Shown here: piece after piece, positions 42,079 through 51,041 of the stretch
How positions within the stretch are numbered: the first letter of the stretch is position 1
How the letters are laid out: the number at the start of each line of letters is the position of its first letter
NCBI GenBank assembly: GCA_050951405.1
Contig: JBMNIZ010000002.1
Coordinates: 62,001-126,000 of the forward strand
DNA from: JBMNIZ01 sp050951405
GTDB lineage: Bacteria > Bacillota > DULZ01
Length of the DNA stretch: 64,000 nucleotides
Direction of reading: 5' to 3'
The notes under the pieces: generated by a model
What the model was told of the DNA's origin: nothing
The model's input: only the letters and a program-made list of their open reading frames with translations
Databases searched by the model: none
Made by a program: the position numbers and the translations under genes

Positions 42079-42756
42079 ATGGAGGCCTTGATGACCGTCA
42101 TGGAGCATTTGAAACCCCATACGGTCTTTAAGGTGGGGAATGTGCCCATTTCATCCACGGTGGTCAACACCTGGATCATCATGGCCGTCCTTTTCGTCTT
42201 GGTTTTTGTCTTGACCAGAGGTTTACAACTGGTGCCCAGGGGCAAGCAGCATCTCATCGAATTGCCTATTCTTTTCATCTGGGGTCTTTTGGAAGCGGCA
42301 TTGGGGAAAAAGGGACGAAAATTTCTGCCGCTGGTAGGGACTCTTTTCCTTTTCATTCTCTTTTTAAACCTGGCCTGGTTCATCCCGGGGATGAAACCGC
42401 CTACCATGGATTTGAGCACCACCGCCGCTTTTGGGGTAACCACCATTATCACCGTCCAGCTGATCGGTATCAAAGAAAAAGGATTGGGCGGCTATATCAA
42501 GCATTTTTTGTCGCCGAATCCGCTCATGGCTCCCATGAATATTATCGAAGAGCTGGTGAAACCGGTCTCCCTATCTCTCCGTCTTTTTGGCAACATGTTC
42601 GGAGAAGAGATGGTGGTGGTCATTCTTTTTATTCTGGTGCCTTTCTTCGTACCGGTCCCCATTCAGCTCTTGGGGGTTTTAATGGCTTTTATCCAGGCCT
42701 TTGTTTTTACCTTGCTGACCATCACCTACATCAGCATTTTAGTGCACGGCCATTAG
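42079..42756 (+). CDS. atpB: ATP synthase F0 subunit a
   Basis: A 225-residue membrane subunit carrying the ion half-channels. ATG 42079 follows GGGAGGAGG by four bases; in-frame starts upstream (42052, 42064) precede that site. The essential arginine is in SLSLRLFGNMFGEE, and helices FVLVFVLTRGLQ, LFLFILFLNLAWFIPGM and LMAFIQAFVFTLLTITYISI fit the family; FALQ-type His/Gln region at the C-terminus is IQAFVFTLL. Confidence 0.96.
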   Translation: MEALMTVMEHLKPHTVFKVGNVPISSTVVNTWIIMAVLFVLVFVLTRGLQLVPRGKQHLIELPILFIWGLLEAALGKKGRKFLPLVGTLFLFILFLNLAWFIPGMKPPTMDLSTTAAFGVTTIITVQLIGIKEKGLGGYIKHFLSPNPLMAPMNIIEELVKPVSLSLRLFGNMFGEEMVVVILFILVPFFVPVPIQLLGVLMAFIQAFVFTLLTITYISILVHGH

Positions 42757-42862
42757 AAATCCTGATGGGAAAGGCCGAAGGCATGATAAAAGCAAACTCA
42801 TGACCCAGCATTAGCAGCAACAACTAAATCTGGCGTAAAACTGAAAGGAGGGAAACGGTTTA

Positions 42863-43087
42863 ATGGCAACTTTAGGTTTTGTAGGAGTCGCACTATCCAT
42901 TGGATTAGTTGGGCTTGGTTCCGCTTTAGGACAGGGTAATGCCGCTGCCGGGGCGATGGAGGGTATTGCCCGGCAGCCGGAAGCAGCCGGCGAAATCAGA
43001 ACCACCTTGCTTTTGGCACTGGCCTTTATGGAAGCGTTAACGCTGTTTGCCTTCGTTATCGCCATCTTAATGTGGACTAAACTCTAA
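42863..43087 (+). CDS. atpE: ATP synthase F0 subunit c
   Basis: A 74-residue hairpin of two helices joined by the polar loop ARQPEAAGE, forming the rotor ring. The ion-binding carboxylate is Glu57 in LALAFMEALTLFAFV. Gln24 in GQGN is shared with sodium-binding rings, but Glu57 is followed by Ala rather than Ser/Thr, which fits proton use better; this cannot be settled by eye. ATG 42863 follows AAAGGAGGG. Small size agrees with other c subunits. Confidence 0.96.
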   Translation: MATLGFVGVALSIGLVGLGSALGQGNAAAGAMEGIARQPEAAGEIRTTLLLALAFMEALTLFAFVIAILMWTKL

Positions 43088-43162
43088 CTCATACGGGCGG
43101 ATAGGAGCGCTCTTTCCTCTTATTCGCCCATGCACTATTTTTCGGCCGGAGGTGAGGAGTAA

Positions 43163-43666
43163 ATGGATGCCCTCAAAGCCCTGAATTTTGATTTTTGGAC
43201 CTTTTTCTTGCAAGCGATCAACTTGCTGATTGTCATCGGCATTTTATATATATTGGCTTATAGACCTGTGACCCGGATGCTCCTGGAACGGGAAGAACAA
43301 ATCGAAGGGGCCCTGGCTCATGCCGCCCGGTCCCGGGACGAGGCAAATGCCCTTCTGGCCAAATACGAAGAACAGATCAAAGGAGCCAGAAATGAGGCCC
43401 AGGAAATAATCGCCCGGGCCACCAAATTGGGAGAAGAAATCAAAGAGGAGATCATCAACAGCGCCAAAAAGGATGCGGCCATGACTCTGGCCAAAGCCAG
43501 GGCGGAAATCGAAGGTGAAAAAGCCAAAGCCCTCGCTGAAATCAGAAATGAAGTGGCCGGTTTGGTGGTGATGGCTGCCGGCAAGGTCATCGAAAAAGAG
43601 CTTTCCCCCAAAGACCATGAACGCCTGATCAATGACTTCATTATGGAAGCGGGAGAAATCCAATGA
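43163..43666 (+). CDS. atpF: ATP synthase F0 subunit b
   Basis: A 167-residue stalk subunit: one N-terminal membrane helix (FLQAINLLIVIGILYILAY) and a long charged helix (LEREEQIEGALAHAARSRDE, AKYEEQIKGARNEAQEIIA) that dimerises and holds F1. ATG 43163 follows CGGAGGTGAGG. Its end overlaps atpH by four bases. Confidence 0.95.
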   Translation: MDALKALNFDFWTFFLQAINLLIVIGILYILAYRPVTRMLLEREEQIEGALAHAARSRDEANALLAKYEEQIKGARNEAQEIIARATKLGEEIKEEIINSAKKDAAMTLAKARAEIEGEKAKALAEIRNEVAGLVVMAAGKVIEKELSPKDHERLINDFIMEAGEIQ

Positions 43667-44217
43667 AGAAAAGACAGACGGTAGCTCGCCGCTATGCGGA
43701 AGCTTTTTTTGCCCTTGCCCTGGAGCAGGGCCTTTTGGAGCAGGTTGCCAATGATCTGGAACTATTGAGAAAGACTTTGGAAGAAAACCGGGACTTGACC
43801 CTTTTGGTGGAGAACCAGAGGATCCCTGCTCACCGGAAATACCAGGTAATGGGGAAGATTTTTGCCGGCCGCGTGGAAAATCTGACCCTGAATTTCCTGG
43901 GAGTAATTTTTGCCAAACGCCGGGAATATTACCTGAAACAGATCGTCGCCGAGTTCTTTCAAAAGGCGGACCGGCATCAAGGAATTATGGAAGTGGAAAT
44001 TCGCACCGCGGTGGAATTGAGCCCGGAGACAGCCCGGTCTTTAGAGACACGGCTGGCCCGGAGCACCGGCAATAAACTGCGTCTAAAATTTCGGGTCCAG
44101 CCGGAACTTTTGGGCGGTGCTTTGATCAGAATGGGAGATAAAGTCATCGACGGCAGCGTGGCCACCAAACTGAAGCGTCTCCAGCAGAAGCTCAGCAGTC
44201 AGGGGGCCCTTTCCTAA
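43663..44217 (+). CDS. atpH: ATP synthase F1 subunit delta
   Basis: A 184-residue OSCP/delta subunit connecting the b stalk to F1. It begins VARRYAEAFFALALEQ, typical of the N-terminal helical domain, and ends with the beta-rich QPELLGGALIRMGDKVIDGS motif of the family. ATG 43663 overlaps the atpF stop. Confidence 0.95.
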   Translation: MKKRQTVARRYAEAFFALALEQGLLEQVANDLELLRKTLEENRDLTLLVENQRIPAHRKYQVMGKIFAGRVENLTLNFLGVIFAKRREYYLKQIVAEFFQKADRHQGIMEVEIRTAVELSPETARSLETRLARSTGNKLRLKFRVQPELLGGALIRMGDKVIDGSVATKLKRLQQKLSSQGALS

Positions 44218-44243
44218 AGTTTATCTTGAGGGGTGATGGAAAG

Positions 44244-45761
44244 ATGAGTTTACGGCCGGATGAAATCAGCTCTATTCTCAAGAGCCAGATTGCCGATTTC
44301 CGGTCCGAGGTGGAAGTATCCGATGTGGGGACCGTCATTCAAGTAGGTGACGGCATCGCCCGGGTGTACGGGCTGGAAAATGCCATGGCCGGGGAGCTCC
44401 TGGCTTTTCCCGGTGATACCTACGGTATGGTCCTGAACTTGGAAGAAGATAACATTGGCTGCGTCATTCTCGGCCCTTTTACCCATATTAAAGAAGGAGA
44501 CGAGGTCAAAAGGACAGGGCGAATTGTGGAGGTTCCCGTGGGGGAAGCCCTCATCGGCAGGGTGGTCAACGCCCTGGGGCAGCCCATCGACGGCAAGGGC
44601 CCCATCAATACGGATCGCTACCGGCCCGTTGAATCCCCGGCTCCGGGTGTTATTTACCGGCGTCCTGTGCACCAACCGTTACAAACCGGCTTAAAAGCCA
44701 TCGACTCCCTGGTGCCCATCGGCAGGGGACAGCGGGAGCTCATCATCGGCGACCGCCAGACGGGAAAAACGGCCCTGGCCGTTGATACCATTATCAACCA
44801 AAAAGGCCAGGACGTGATCTGCATCTATGTGGCCATCGGGCAGAAGGCCTCTACGGTGGCTTCGGTGGTGGACAGCCTGGAAAAGGCCGGCGCCATGGAA
44901 TATTCCATCGTGGTGGCCGCCACCGCCAGCGAACCGGCGCCCATGCTCTATATTGCTCCCTATGCGGGCTGCGCCATGGGAGAAGAATTCATGTACAATC
45001 ACCACCGGGACGTGCTGGTGGTTTATGACGACTTGTCCAAACAGGCCGCCGCTTACCGGGAATTATCCTTGCTTTTACGGCGTCCGCCCGGGCGGGAAGC
45101 CTACCCGGGAGACGTTTTCTACCTCCACTCCCGCCTGCTGGAAAGAGCGGCTAAGCTCAATGACGAAATGGGAGGGGGTTCCTTAACGGCCCTGCCCATC
45201 ATTGAGACCCAGGCCGGGGACGTTTCCGCTTACATTCCCACCAACGTGATCTCCATTACCGACGGGCAGATCTTTTTGGAATCGGACTTGTTTTATGCAG
45301 GAGTGCGGCCGGCCATCAACCCGGGTATTTCCGTTTCCCGGGTGGGGGGTGCCGCCCAGATCAAAGCCATGAAACAGGTGGCGGGACGCTTGCGAATTGA
45401 CCTGGCCCAGTACCGGGAACTGGCCGCTTTCGCCCAGTTCGGTTCCGACTTGGATAAAGCCACCCAGGCCAGGCTGGCCCGGGGCGAGCGGATTGTGGAA
45501 GTATTGAAGCAGGACCAGTACGCCCCCATGCCGGTGGAAGAACAAGTGGTGATCATCTTTGCAGCAGTTAACGGCTTTTTGGACGACCTGCCTGTCAGCC
45601 GGGTCCGTCCCTTTGAAAGGGAATTTTTGGCCTACCTGCGCAAGGAAAAAGCGGACCTGCTCCATGACATAAGAAGCAAGAAGGAACTGACGGAAGACGC
45701 CATTGCCCGTTTGAAAGAGACCATCGAGGATTTTAAAAAGAGCTTTACCGCTTCATCATAA
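44244..45761 (+). CDS. atpA: ATP synthase F1 subunit alpha
   Basis: A 505-residue non-catalytic nucleotide-binding subunit. ATG 44244 gives MSLRPDEISSILKSQI, the usual start. P-loop GDRQTGKTALAVDT, and the conserved PAINPGISVSRVGGAAQIKA. The start lies 26 bases after atpH. Complete. Confidence 0.97.
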   Translation: MSLRPDEISSILKSQIADFRSEVEVSDVGTVIQVGDGIARVYGLENAMAGELLAFPGDTYGMVLNLEEDNIGCVILGPFTHIKEGDEVKRTGRIVEVPVGEALIGRVVNALGQPIDGKGPINTDRYRPVESPAPGVIYRRPVHQPLQTGLKAIDSLVPIGRGQRELIIGDRQTGKTALAVDTIINQKGQDVICIYVAIGQKASTVASVVDSLEKAGAMEYSIVVAATASEPAPMLYIAPYAGCAMGEEFMYNHHRDVLVVYDDLSKQAAAYRELSLLLRRPPGREAYPGDVFYLHSRLLERAAKLNDEMGGGSLTALPIIETQAGDVSAYIPTNVISITDGQIFLESDLFYAGVRPAINPGISVSRVGGAAQIKAMKQVAGRLRIDLAQYRELAAFAQFGSDLDKATQARLARGERIVEVLKQDQYAPMPVEEQVVIIFAAVNGFLDDLPVSRVRPFEREFLAYLRKEKADLLHDIRSKKELTEDAIARLKETIEDFKKSFTASS

Positions 45762-45831
45762 AGGCCCTGGAACAAGGCAGGGGCCATTTACCGGCCCGGC
45801 CTGATTTCCCAGAAGGTGGTGAAATGAAAAA

Positions 45832-46692
45832 ATGCCAGGGATGCGCGATATTAAAAGGCGAATCAAAAGTATCCAAAACACCCAGCAGATCACCAAGGCC
45901 ATGAAAACGGTGGCGGCAGCTAAGCTCCGGAAAACCCAGGCCAAAGTGGTGGCAGCCCGCCCTTATGCGGGGAAACTGGGGCAAGTCCTGGGACGGCTGG
46001 CGGCGGACCTGGAGGGCTTCCAGCATCCTTTTCTGGAAGAAAGGGAAGGAGGGACCGCTGCTTATGTGGTGGTTACCGGCGACCGGGGACTGGCCGGAGG
46101 CTATAATGTGAACGTGATGCGGCTGGCGGAAGAAACCATCCAGGGGAAAAAAGAAGAAAAAGCGGCCATCATCGCCGTGGGGCGCAAAGCCAGGGACTAT
46201 TTCCGCCGGAGAAAATATCCCCTCCTGCGGGAGTACCTGGAAATCGGCGACGAGCCTCACTATATCCAGGCCCGGGAATTGGCCCGGGAACTGACGGAGC
46301 TTTACCTGCAGGGCGAGGCGGACAAAATTTACCTGGTTTACAGCCGTTTCTATTCCGCTATCCGTTATGTACCCCGGGTGGAGCAGCTCTTACCAATAGA
46401 AGTTCTCCCGCCGAAAGGGGAGGAAGAGGATTTGGAGGAGTATCTTTACGAACCCGGCAAAGAAGAGGTTCTGAAAACCCTGCTGCCCCGTTATCTGGAG
46501 ACCTTGACTTACCGGGCTCTTTTGGAGGCGAAAACCAGTGAGCACGGGGCTAGGATGACAGCCATGGATGCAGCTACGGACAATGCCGCGGAAATGATCG
46601 ACAAGCTGACTCTTTCCTTCAACCGGGCCCGCCAGGCGGCCATCACCCGGGAGATCAGCGAAATTGTGGGAGGGGCGGCTGCTTTAAGCTAG
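45832..46692 (+). CDS. atpG: ATP synthase F1 subunit gamma
   Basis: A 286-residue central-shaft subunit. ATG 45832 follows GAAGGTGGTGA and gives MPGMRDIKRRIKSIQNTQQI, the conserved N-terminal helix; the C-terminal helix has HGARMTAMDAATDNAAEMI and LSFNRARQAAITREISEI. The DELSEED-facing residues of beta lie in the next gene. Complete. Confidence 0.96.
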   Translation: MPGMRDIKRRIKSIQNTQQITKAMKTVAAAKLRKTQAKVVAARPYAGKLGQVLGRLAADLEGFQHPFLEEREGGTAAYVVVTGDRGLAGGYNVNVMRLAEETIQGKKEEKAAIIAVGRKARDYFRRRKYPLLREYLEIGDEPHYIQARELARELTELYLQGEADKIYLVYSRFYSAIRYVPRVEQLLPIEVLPPKGEEEDLEEYLYEPGKEEVLKTLLPRYLETLTYRALLEAKTSEHGARMTAMDAATDNAAEMIDKLTLSFNRARQAAITREISEIVGGAAALS

Positions 46693-46734
46693 CCCGGAGG
46701 AACTGATAATTCCCATCGAAAGGGGTTGAAAAAT

Positions 46735-48147
46735 TTGAATCAAGGGACCATCGTACAGGTCATCGGACCGGTGGTAGATATCAGGTTCACGGAAAAACTG
46801 CCCGATATCTATAATGCCATTTTGATCCGGTCGCAAGACCAAAAAGCCGAAGACGCCGCCAGCAACCTGCATATTACCCTGGAAGCCATGCAGCACCTGG
46901 GCAACGATACGGTCCGCTGTGTGGCCCTTTCTTCCACCGACGGTCTGAAAAGGGGCATGGTGGCCCTGGATACCGGGGCTCCCATTGAGGTTCCTGTGGG
47001 CCGGGCCACCCTGGGACGGATTTTCAATGTGGTGGGTGAGCCCATTGACGGGAAAGGCCCTGTGGAAACAACGGAAAGGCTTCCCATTCACCGGCCGGCC
47101 CCGGCCTTTGTGGATCAGGAACCTTCCACCGAGATCCTGGAAACGGGAATTAAAGTGGTGGATTTGTTGGCCCCCTATGCCAAGGGAGGTAAAGTGGGAC
47201 TTTTCGGCGGGGCCGGTGTGGGCAAGACGGTGCTCATCATGGAGCTCATCCGGAACATCGCCTACGAGCACGGGGGCTTTTCCGTTTTTGCCGGTGTGGG
47301 GGAGCGCACCAGGGAAGGAAACGACCTCTGGCTGGAAATGAACGAATCGGGAGTTATTGACAAAACCGCCCTCTGCTTCGGCCAGATGAACGAACCTCCC
47401 GGGGCCCGCCTGCGGGTGGGACTGACGGGGCTGACCATGGCCGAGTATTTCCGGGACGAAGAGGGCCAGGACGTGCTCCTTTTCATCGACAATATATTCC
47501 GCTTTACCCAAGCCGGTTCCGAAGTGTCCGCCCTGCTGGGCAGGATGCCTTCGGCGGTGGGTTACCAGCCCACCTTGGCCACGGAAATGGGAGCCCTGCA
47601 GGAACGGATCACCTCCACGAAAAAAGGCTCCATTACTTCCGTTCAGGCCATCTACGTGCCTGCCGACGACTTGACGGACCCGGCCCCGGCTACGGCCTTT
47701 GCCCACCTGGATGCCACCACCGTCCTCTCCCGGCAGATTGCGGAGCTGGGTATTTACCCGGCGGTGGACCCCCTGGACTCCACCTCCCGGATCCTGGACC
47801 CCAGGGTGGTGGGAGAAGAACACTACCAGGTAGCCAGGGGAGTTCAGCAGGTGCTCCAGCGCTATAAAGAACTCCAGGATATCATCGCCATTCTGGGCAT
47901 GGACGAACTTTCCGAAGAAGACAAGATCATTGTGGCCAGGGCCAGGAAGATTCAAAGGTTTTTATCGCAGCCTTTCTTTGTGGCCGAGGCCTTCACCGGC
48001 ACGCCGGGCAAATACGTGCCACTGGCCGAGACCATTCGGGGCTTCAAGGAAATCCTGGAAGGAAAACACGACCACCTGCCCGAGCAGGCCTTCCTGATGG
48101 TGGGCACCATTGAGGAAGCGGTGGCTCAGGCCAAGGAAATGGCTTAA
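46735..48147 (+). CDS. atpD: ATP synthase F1 subunit beta
   Basis: A 470-residue catalytic subunit. TTG 46735 is preferred to TTG 46726 because GAAAGGGG is then 9 bases upstream; the protein starts NQGTIVQVIGPVVDIRF. Walker A GGAGVGKTVLIMELI, catalytic GERTREGNDLW, LLFIDNIFRFTQAGSEVSAL (Walker B and signature), and the torque loop IAILGMDELSEEDKI. A 423-residue open frame on the opposite strand is a shadow of this gene. Confidence 0.97.
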   Translation: MNQGTIVQVIGPVVDIRFTEKLPDIYNAILIRSQDQKAEDAASNLHITLEAMQHLGNDTVRCVALSSTDGLKRGMVALDTGAPIEVPVGRATLGRIFNVVGEPIDGKGPVETTERLPIHRPAPAFVDQEPSTEILETGIKVVDLLAPYAKGGKVGLFGGAGVGKTVLIMELIRNIAYEHGGFSVFAGVGERTREGNDLWLEMNESGVIDKTALCFGQMNEPPGARLRVGLTGLTMAEYFRDEEGQDVLLFIDNIFRFTQAGSEVSALLGRMPSAVGYQPTLATEMGALQERITSTKKGSITSVQAIYVPADDLTDPAPATAFAHLDATTVLSRQIAELGIYPAVDPLDSTSRILDPRVVGEEHYQVARGVQQVLQRYKELQDIIAILGMDELSEEDKIIVARARKIQRFLSQPFFVAEAFTGTPGKYVPLAETIRGFKEILEGKHDHLPEQAFLMVGTIEEAVAQAKEMA

Positions 48148-48162
48148 AAGGCGGGATCCAAA

Positions 48163-48585
48163 ATGGGCAATAAAATCAAAATGGAAGTGGTAACACCCGA
48201 AAGGGTGGTGGTCCAAGCGGAAGTGGATTCCCTGGTTGTCCCGGCGGCAGAGGGTTACCTGGGAGTCCTGCCGGGCCATGCTCCGTTGCTCACCCGACTG
48301 GACATCGGCGTTCTCCGCTACCGGGTTGGGGACCAGGAGGAATGTCTCTCCATCTGCTGCGGTTTCATGGAAGTGGCCAGGGGAAACCGGGTCATCATCC
48401 TGGCGGATACGGCGGAGAGAGCCTGTGAAATCGACGTGGACCGGGCCCTCCGGGCCAAAGCCCGGGCGGAAAATCTGCTCCAGACCCGCCCGGAAGGGCT
48501 TGACCAGGCCCGGGCGGAGGCAGCCCTCCGGCGAGCCCTGACCCGCCTGAAGGCCGCCGATTACCAAGGGAATAATAAATATTAA
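48163..48585 (+). CDS. atpC: ATP synthase F1 subunit epsilon
   Basis: A 140-residue subunit with the N-terminal beta-sandwich (VVTPERVVVQAEVDSLVVPA, GYLGVLPGHAPLLTRL) and a C-terminal helical hairpin rich in Arg/Ala (RALRAKARAENLLQ) that can inhibit ATP hydrolysis. ATG 48163 is 15 bases after atpD. Last gene of the operon. Confidence 0.95.
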   Translation: MGNKIKMEVVTPERVVVQAEVDSLVVPAAEGYLGVLPGHAPLLTRLDIGVLRYRVGDQEECLSICCGFMEVARGNRVIILADTAERACEIDVDRALRAKARAENLLQTRPEGLDQARAEAALRRALTRLKAADYQGNNKY

Positions 48586-48677
48586 AGGCCAAAAATTACC
48601 ATGCTTTTAGGCAGGAAAAGAGGAGAAGCAGCGAGAATAAGTACAGTTGCTTTGCGCAAAAAGCAGAGCAATTAACC

Positions 48678-48738
48678 AAAGGGCGCACAAGTCGCTATGG
48701 ACTTCAGGTTCTGGCGGCTTGTGTGATTCTTGCCCTAA
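48678..48738 (+). ncRNA. Candidate structured RNA downstream of atpC
   Basis: Within the 310-base gap between atpC and ywmB, GGGC at 48681-48684 pairs with GCCC at 48732-48735, and CACAAGTCGC (48686-48695) pairs with GCGGCTTGTG (48714-48723) in a continuous 10-bp stem with one G-T pair; the loop holds a small GGAC-TTCAG-GTTC hairpin. No T run follows directly, so it is not a simple terminator. It could be a leader element of ywmB/murA or a 3' element of atp; no known riboswitch was recognised. The rest of the gap contains no gene. Confidence 0.4.
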
Positions 48739-48895
48739 AACAAAAGAAAGGCCTCCTGATCGCAAAGCCGCGTATATCTCTTTCCCGATTGGCAAAAATA
48801 TCTAATGTACTATCCCCGTAAATCCCAGGAGGCAGGCGAACTATATAAGGATAGGGCATGCCTCCTGGCCCAAGCGGGGGCGGGAGGTCTTGAAC

Positions 48896-49645
48896 TTGTC
48901 CAGGCGGCTTCTTTTCTTTTTGCTTATTTTCATCTTTGTCCTTATCCCCCCTTTCTTGGCAGGGACCGCCGGAAGAGAAGCGGAGTTTCTCTGCCGGGGG
49001 CTGGAGACGGCCGGAGCTGATTTTCAGAAAATGGAGCTCCAGGGCTGGGCCCACTTTTCCGCTCCTCCCTTTTCCCCGGCTGCCAAAAGAGATCTCTTGT
49101 CCAGGGCTGTGGGCGTCTTGGCGCCCGGAGAGGGTTTTCTTTCCCCGGTCCGTGAGGAAGGACCAGTTTTTTCCGGTTTGACTTGGGAAAAGGAAGGAGA
49201 GGGGGAAGCTGCCCGGCTTTCCCTCCGCTGGTTCCGCTCCGGCCCGGAGGAGCAAGAAGAGATTTATCTATTAGCCGGCCTTTCCTTGGACGGGGATCCT
49301 TCTTCCTGGCAGGAAGCCTTCTTTCGGCTAGAACAAGTTTTCCGCCAGGAGAAATTACAGCCAAATTATACTATTTCCGTAATTGGTACCTTACCGGGCC
49401 CATATTCGTATAATGAACAGGAGGAAGCAGCCCGGCGGATTTTTCGGACCCTGCAGGTGACCGCACCGGCAGGCATCCGGGAAGGGGGCCTGTCCAGCTT
49501 CACCGGTTACTCCCCTTTGCTGGGCAATTATGTCCGGGACCTGGCGGGGAATAAAATCAATATCCAGATCTCCCTGCGTTATCATGCCGCAGAAGATCGC
49601 ACTTATCTTTACCTGGGATCACCCCTGATCAGCGGGGCATATTAG
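48896..49645 (+). CDS. ywmB: YwmB family protein (DUF1779)
   Basis: A 249-residue exported protein. TTG 48896 is chosen as GGGAGGT lies 8 bases upstream; TTG 48890 is too close. It has an N-terminal hydrophobic segment (LLFFLLIFIFVLIPPFLAG) and the YwmB-type body with QPNYTISVIGTLPG and GYSPLLGNYVRDLAGNKINI plus YRTYLYLGSPLI-like end. Function is unknown. Its position between atpC and murA is the same as in Bacillus. Confidence 0.82.
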   Translation: MSRRLLFFLLIFIFVLIPPFLAGTAGREAEFLCRGLETAGADFQKMELQGWAHFSAPPFSPAAKRDLLSRAVGVLAPGEGFLSPVREEGPVFSGLTWEKEGEGEAARLSLRWFRSGPEEQEEIYLLAGLSLDGDPSSWQEAFFRLEQVFRQEKLQPNYTISVIGTLPGPYSYNEQEEAARRIFRTLQVTAPAGIREGGLSSFTGYSPLLGNYVRDLAGNKINIQISLRYHAAEDRTYLYLGSPLISGAY

Positions 49646-49733
49646 AGGATATATCTTCCAATTCCTGCTGGGCAGGAAAAAGGCCTATTTTGTTGAAATA
49701 TGACTAGGACTGTTGCCATAGGGAGGAAGAGAT

Positions 49734-51041
49734 TTGGAGAAAATTATCGTCACTGGGGGTAAGAGACTGCAAGGAAAAATCACCGTCAGCGGTTCGAAAA
49801 ATGCTGTACTGCCCATTATTGCCGCTACCCTATTGGCGGAAGGAGAGAGCACTTTACACGGTATCCCCCGGCTGGCCGACGTGACAACGATCATGCAAGT
49901 TATCAGCAGTCTGGGCGGCAAAGTGAGCCGGCATTTGGGGGGCGCCTTGAAGATTGACTGCTCTGATCTGGTCAACACCGAAGCCCCGAAAGAATATGTC
50001 AAAAAAATGCGCGCTTCCTTTCTGGTGATGGGACCTCTCTTGGCCCGGAAAGGTCAGGTCCGGATGTGTCTGCCTGGGGGCTGCGCCATCGGCAGCCGTC
50101 CCATTGATTTGCACTTAAAAGGGCTGGCAGCTCTGGGAGCCACCGTCAATATGGGGCACGGCCAGATCGAGGCCAGAGCTCCCCGCCTGCGGGGGAACCG
50201 GGTCTACCTGGATTTCCCCAGTGTGGGGGCCACGGAAAACATCATGATGGCCGGGGTGCTGGCTGAAGGCACCACCATCATTGAAAACGCTGCGGAAGAA
50301 CCGGAAATAGTGGACCTGGCAGTGTTCCTGAACAATATGGGTGCCAATATCAGCGGTGCCGGCACCAATATTATTCGCATTGAAGGAGTTGAACGGCTTC
50401 AGGGTACTGTCCACACGGTCATCTCCGATCGGATTGAGGCCGGGACCTACATGGTCATGGCCGCCGCCACTGGTGGAGATGTCCTCTTAGAAAATGTGAT
50501 TGTGGATCACTTGAAGCCGGTCGTGGCCAAACTGGAAGAAGCAGGAGTGGAAATTTTGGAAGAGGGGTCGAGACTGCGGGTCCGGAGCAGCGGCCCTTTG
50601 GAGGCTATTGACTTAAAAACCCTGCCCTATCCCGGTTTCCCCACCGACATGCAGTCCCAATTGATGGCCCTTCTCACCACGGCCAACGGCACCAGCATCA
50701 TTACCGAAACAGTTTTCGAAAACCGTTTTATGCACGTGGACGAGCTCAAAAGGATGGGGGCCCAGATCATCGTGGAAGGACATACGGCCGTCATCAAGGG
50801 AGTCCCCAGATTAACCGGAGCTCCGGTGAAAGCCACCGACTTGCGGGCGGGAGCGTCCCTGGTCATCGCCGGCCTCATGGCCGAAGGAGAAACGGAAATA
50901 GCCGGAGTTCATCACATCGACCGGGGTTACGAAAACCTGGTTTCCAAATTAAATGCTGTCGGGGCTAAGATCAAGCGTGAGTACCTGCCGGAAGCAGAGG
51001 AAGAGTTTCCTGAAAAAGTTTCCTACTTGGCCACCCGGTAA
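49734..51041 (+). CDS. murA: UDP-N-acetylglucosamine 1-carboxyvinyltransferase
   Basis: A 435-residue enzyme for the first committed step of peptidoglycan synthesis (enolpyruvyl transfer to UDP-GlcNAc). TTG 49734 follows GGGAGGAAGAG. Seen: GGKRLQGKITVSGSKNAVLP, SFLVMGPLLARKGQVRM, and LPGGCAIGSRPIDLHL with the catalytic Cys that fosfomycin attacks. C-terminal KREYLPEAEEEFPEK. Its last 19 bases overlap the convergent spoIID. Confidence 0.96.
   Translation: MEKIIVTGGKRLQGKITVSGSKNAVLPIIAATLLAEGESTLHGIPRLADVTTIMQVISSLGGKVSRHLGGALKIDCSDLVNTEAPKEYVKKMRASFLVMGPLLARKGQVRMCLPGGCAIGSRPIDLHLKGLAALGATVNMGHGQIEARAPRLRGNRVYLDFPSVGATENIMMAGVLAEGTTIIENAAEEPEIVDLAVFLNNMGANISGAGTNIIRIEGVERLQGTVHTVISDRIEAGTYMVMAAATGGDVLLENVIVDHLKPVVAKLEEAGVEILEEGSRLRVRSSGPLEAIDLKTLPYPGFPTDMQSQLMALLTTANGTSIITETVFENRFMHVDELKRMGAQIIVEGHTAVIKGVPRLTGAPVKATDLRAGASLVIAGLMAEGETEIAGVHHIDRGYENLVSKLNAVGAKIKREYLPEAEEEFPEKVSYLATR

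Noticed and set aside
42863..43087. Sodium-specific c-ring
   Set aside because: Gln24 is compatible, but the residue after the key Glu is Ala instead of Ser/Thr; not enough for a sodium call.
46684..47955. 423-codon open frame on the minus strand
   Set aside because: It is fully antisense to atpD, with His/Gly-rich composition typical of shadow frames in GC-rich genes, and no start signal.
48721..48800. Cyclic-di-GMP riboswitch suggested by CGCAAAGCC after atpC
   Set aside because: The required upstream GGGCAAACC part and the GNRA-capped helix are missing.
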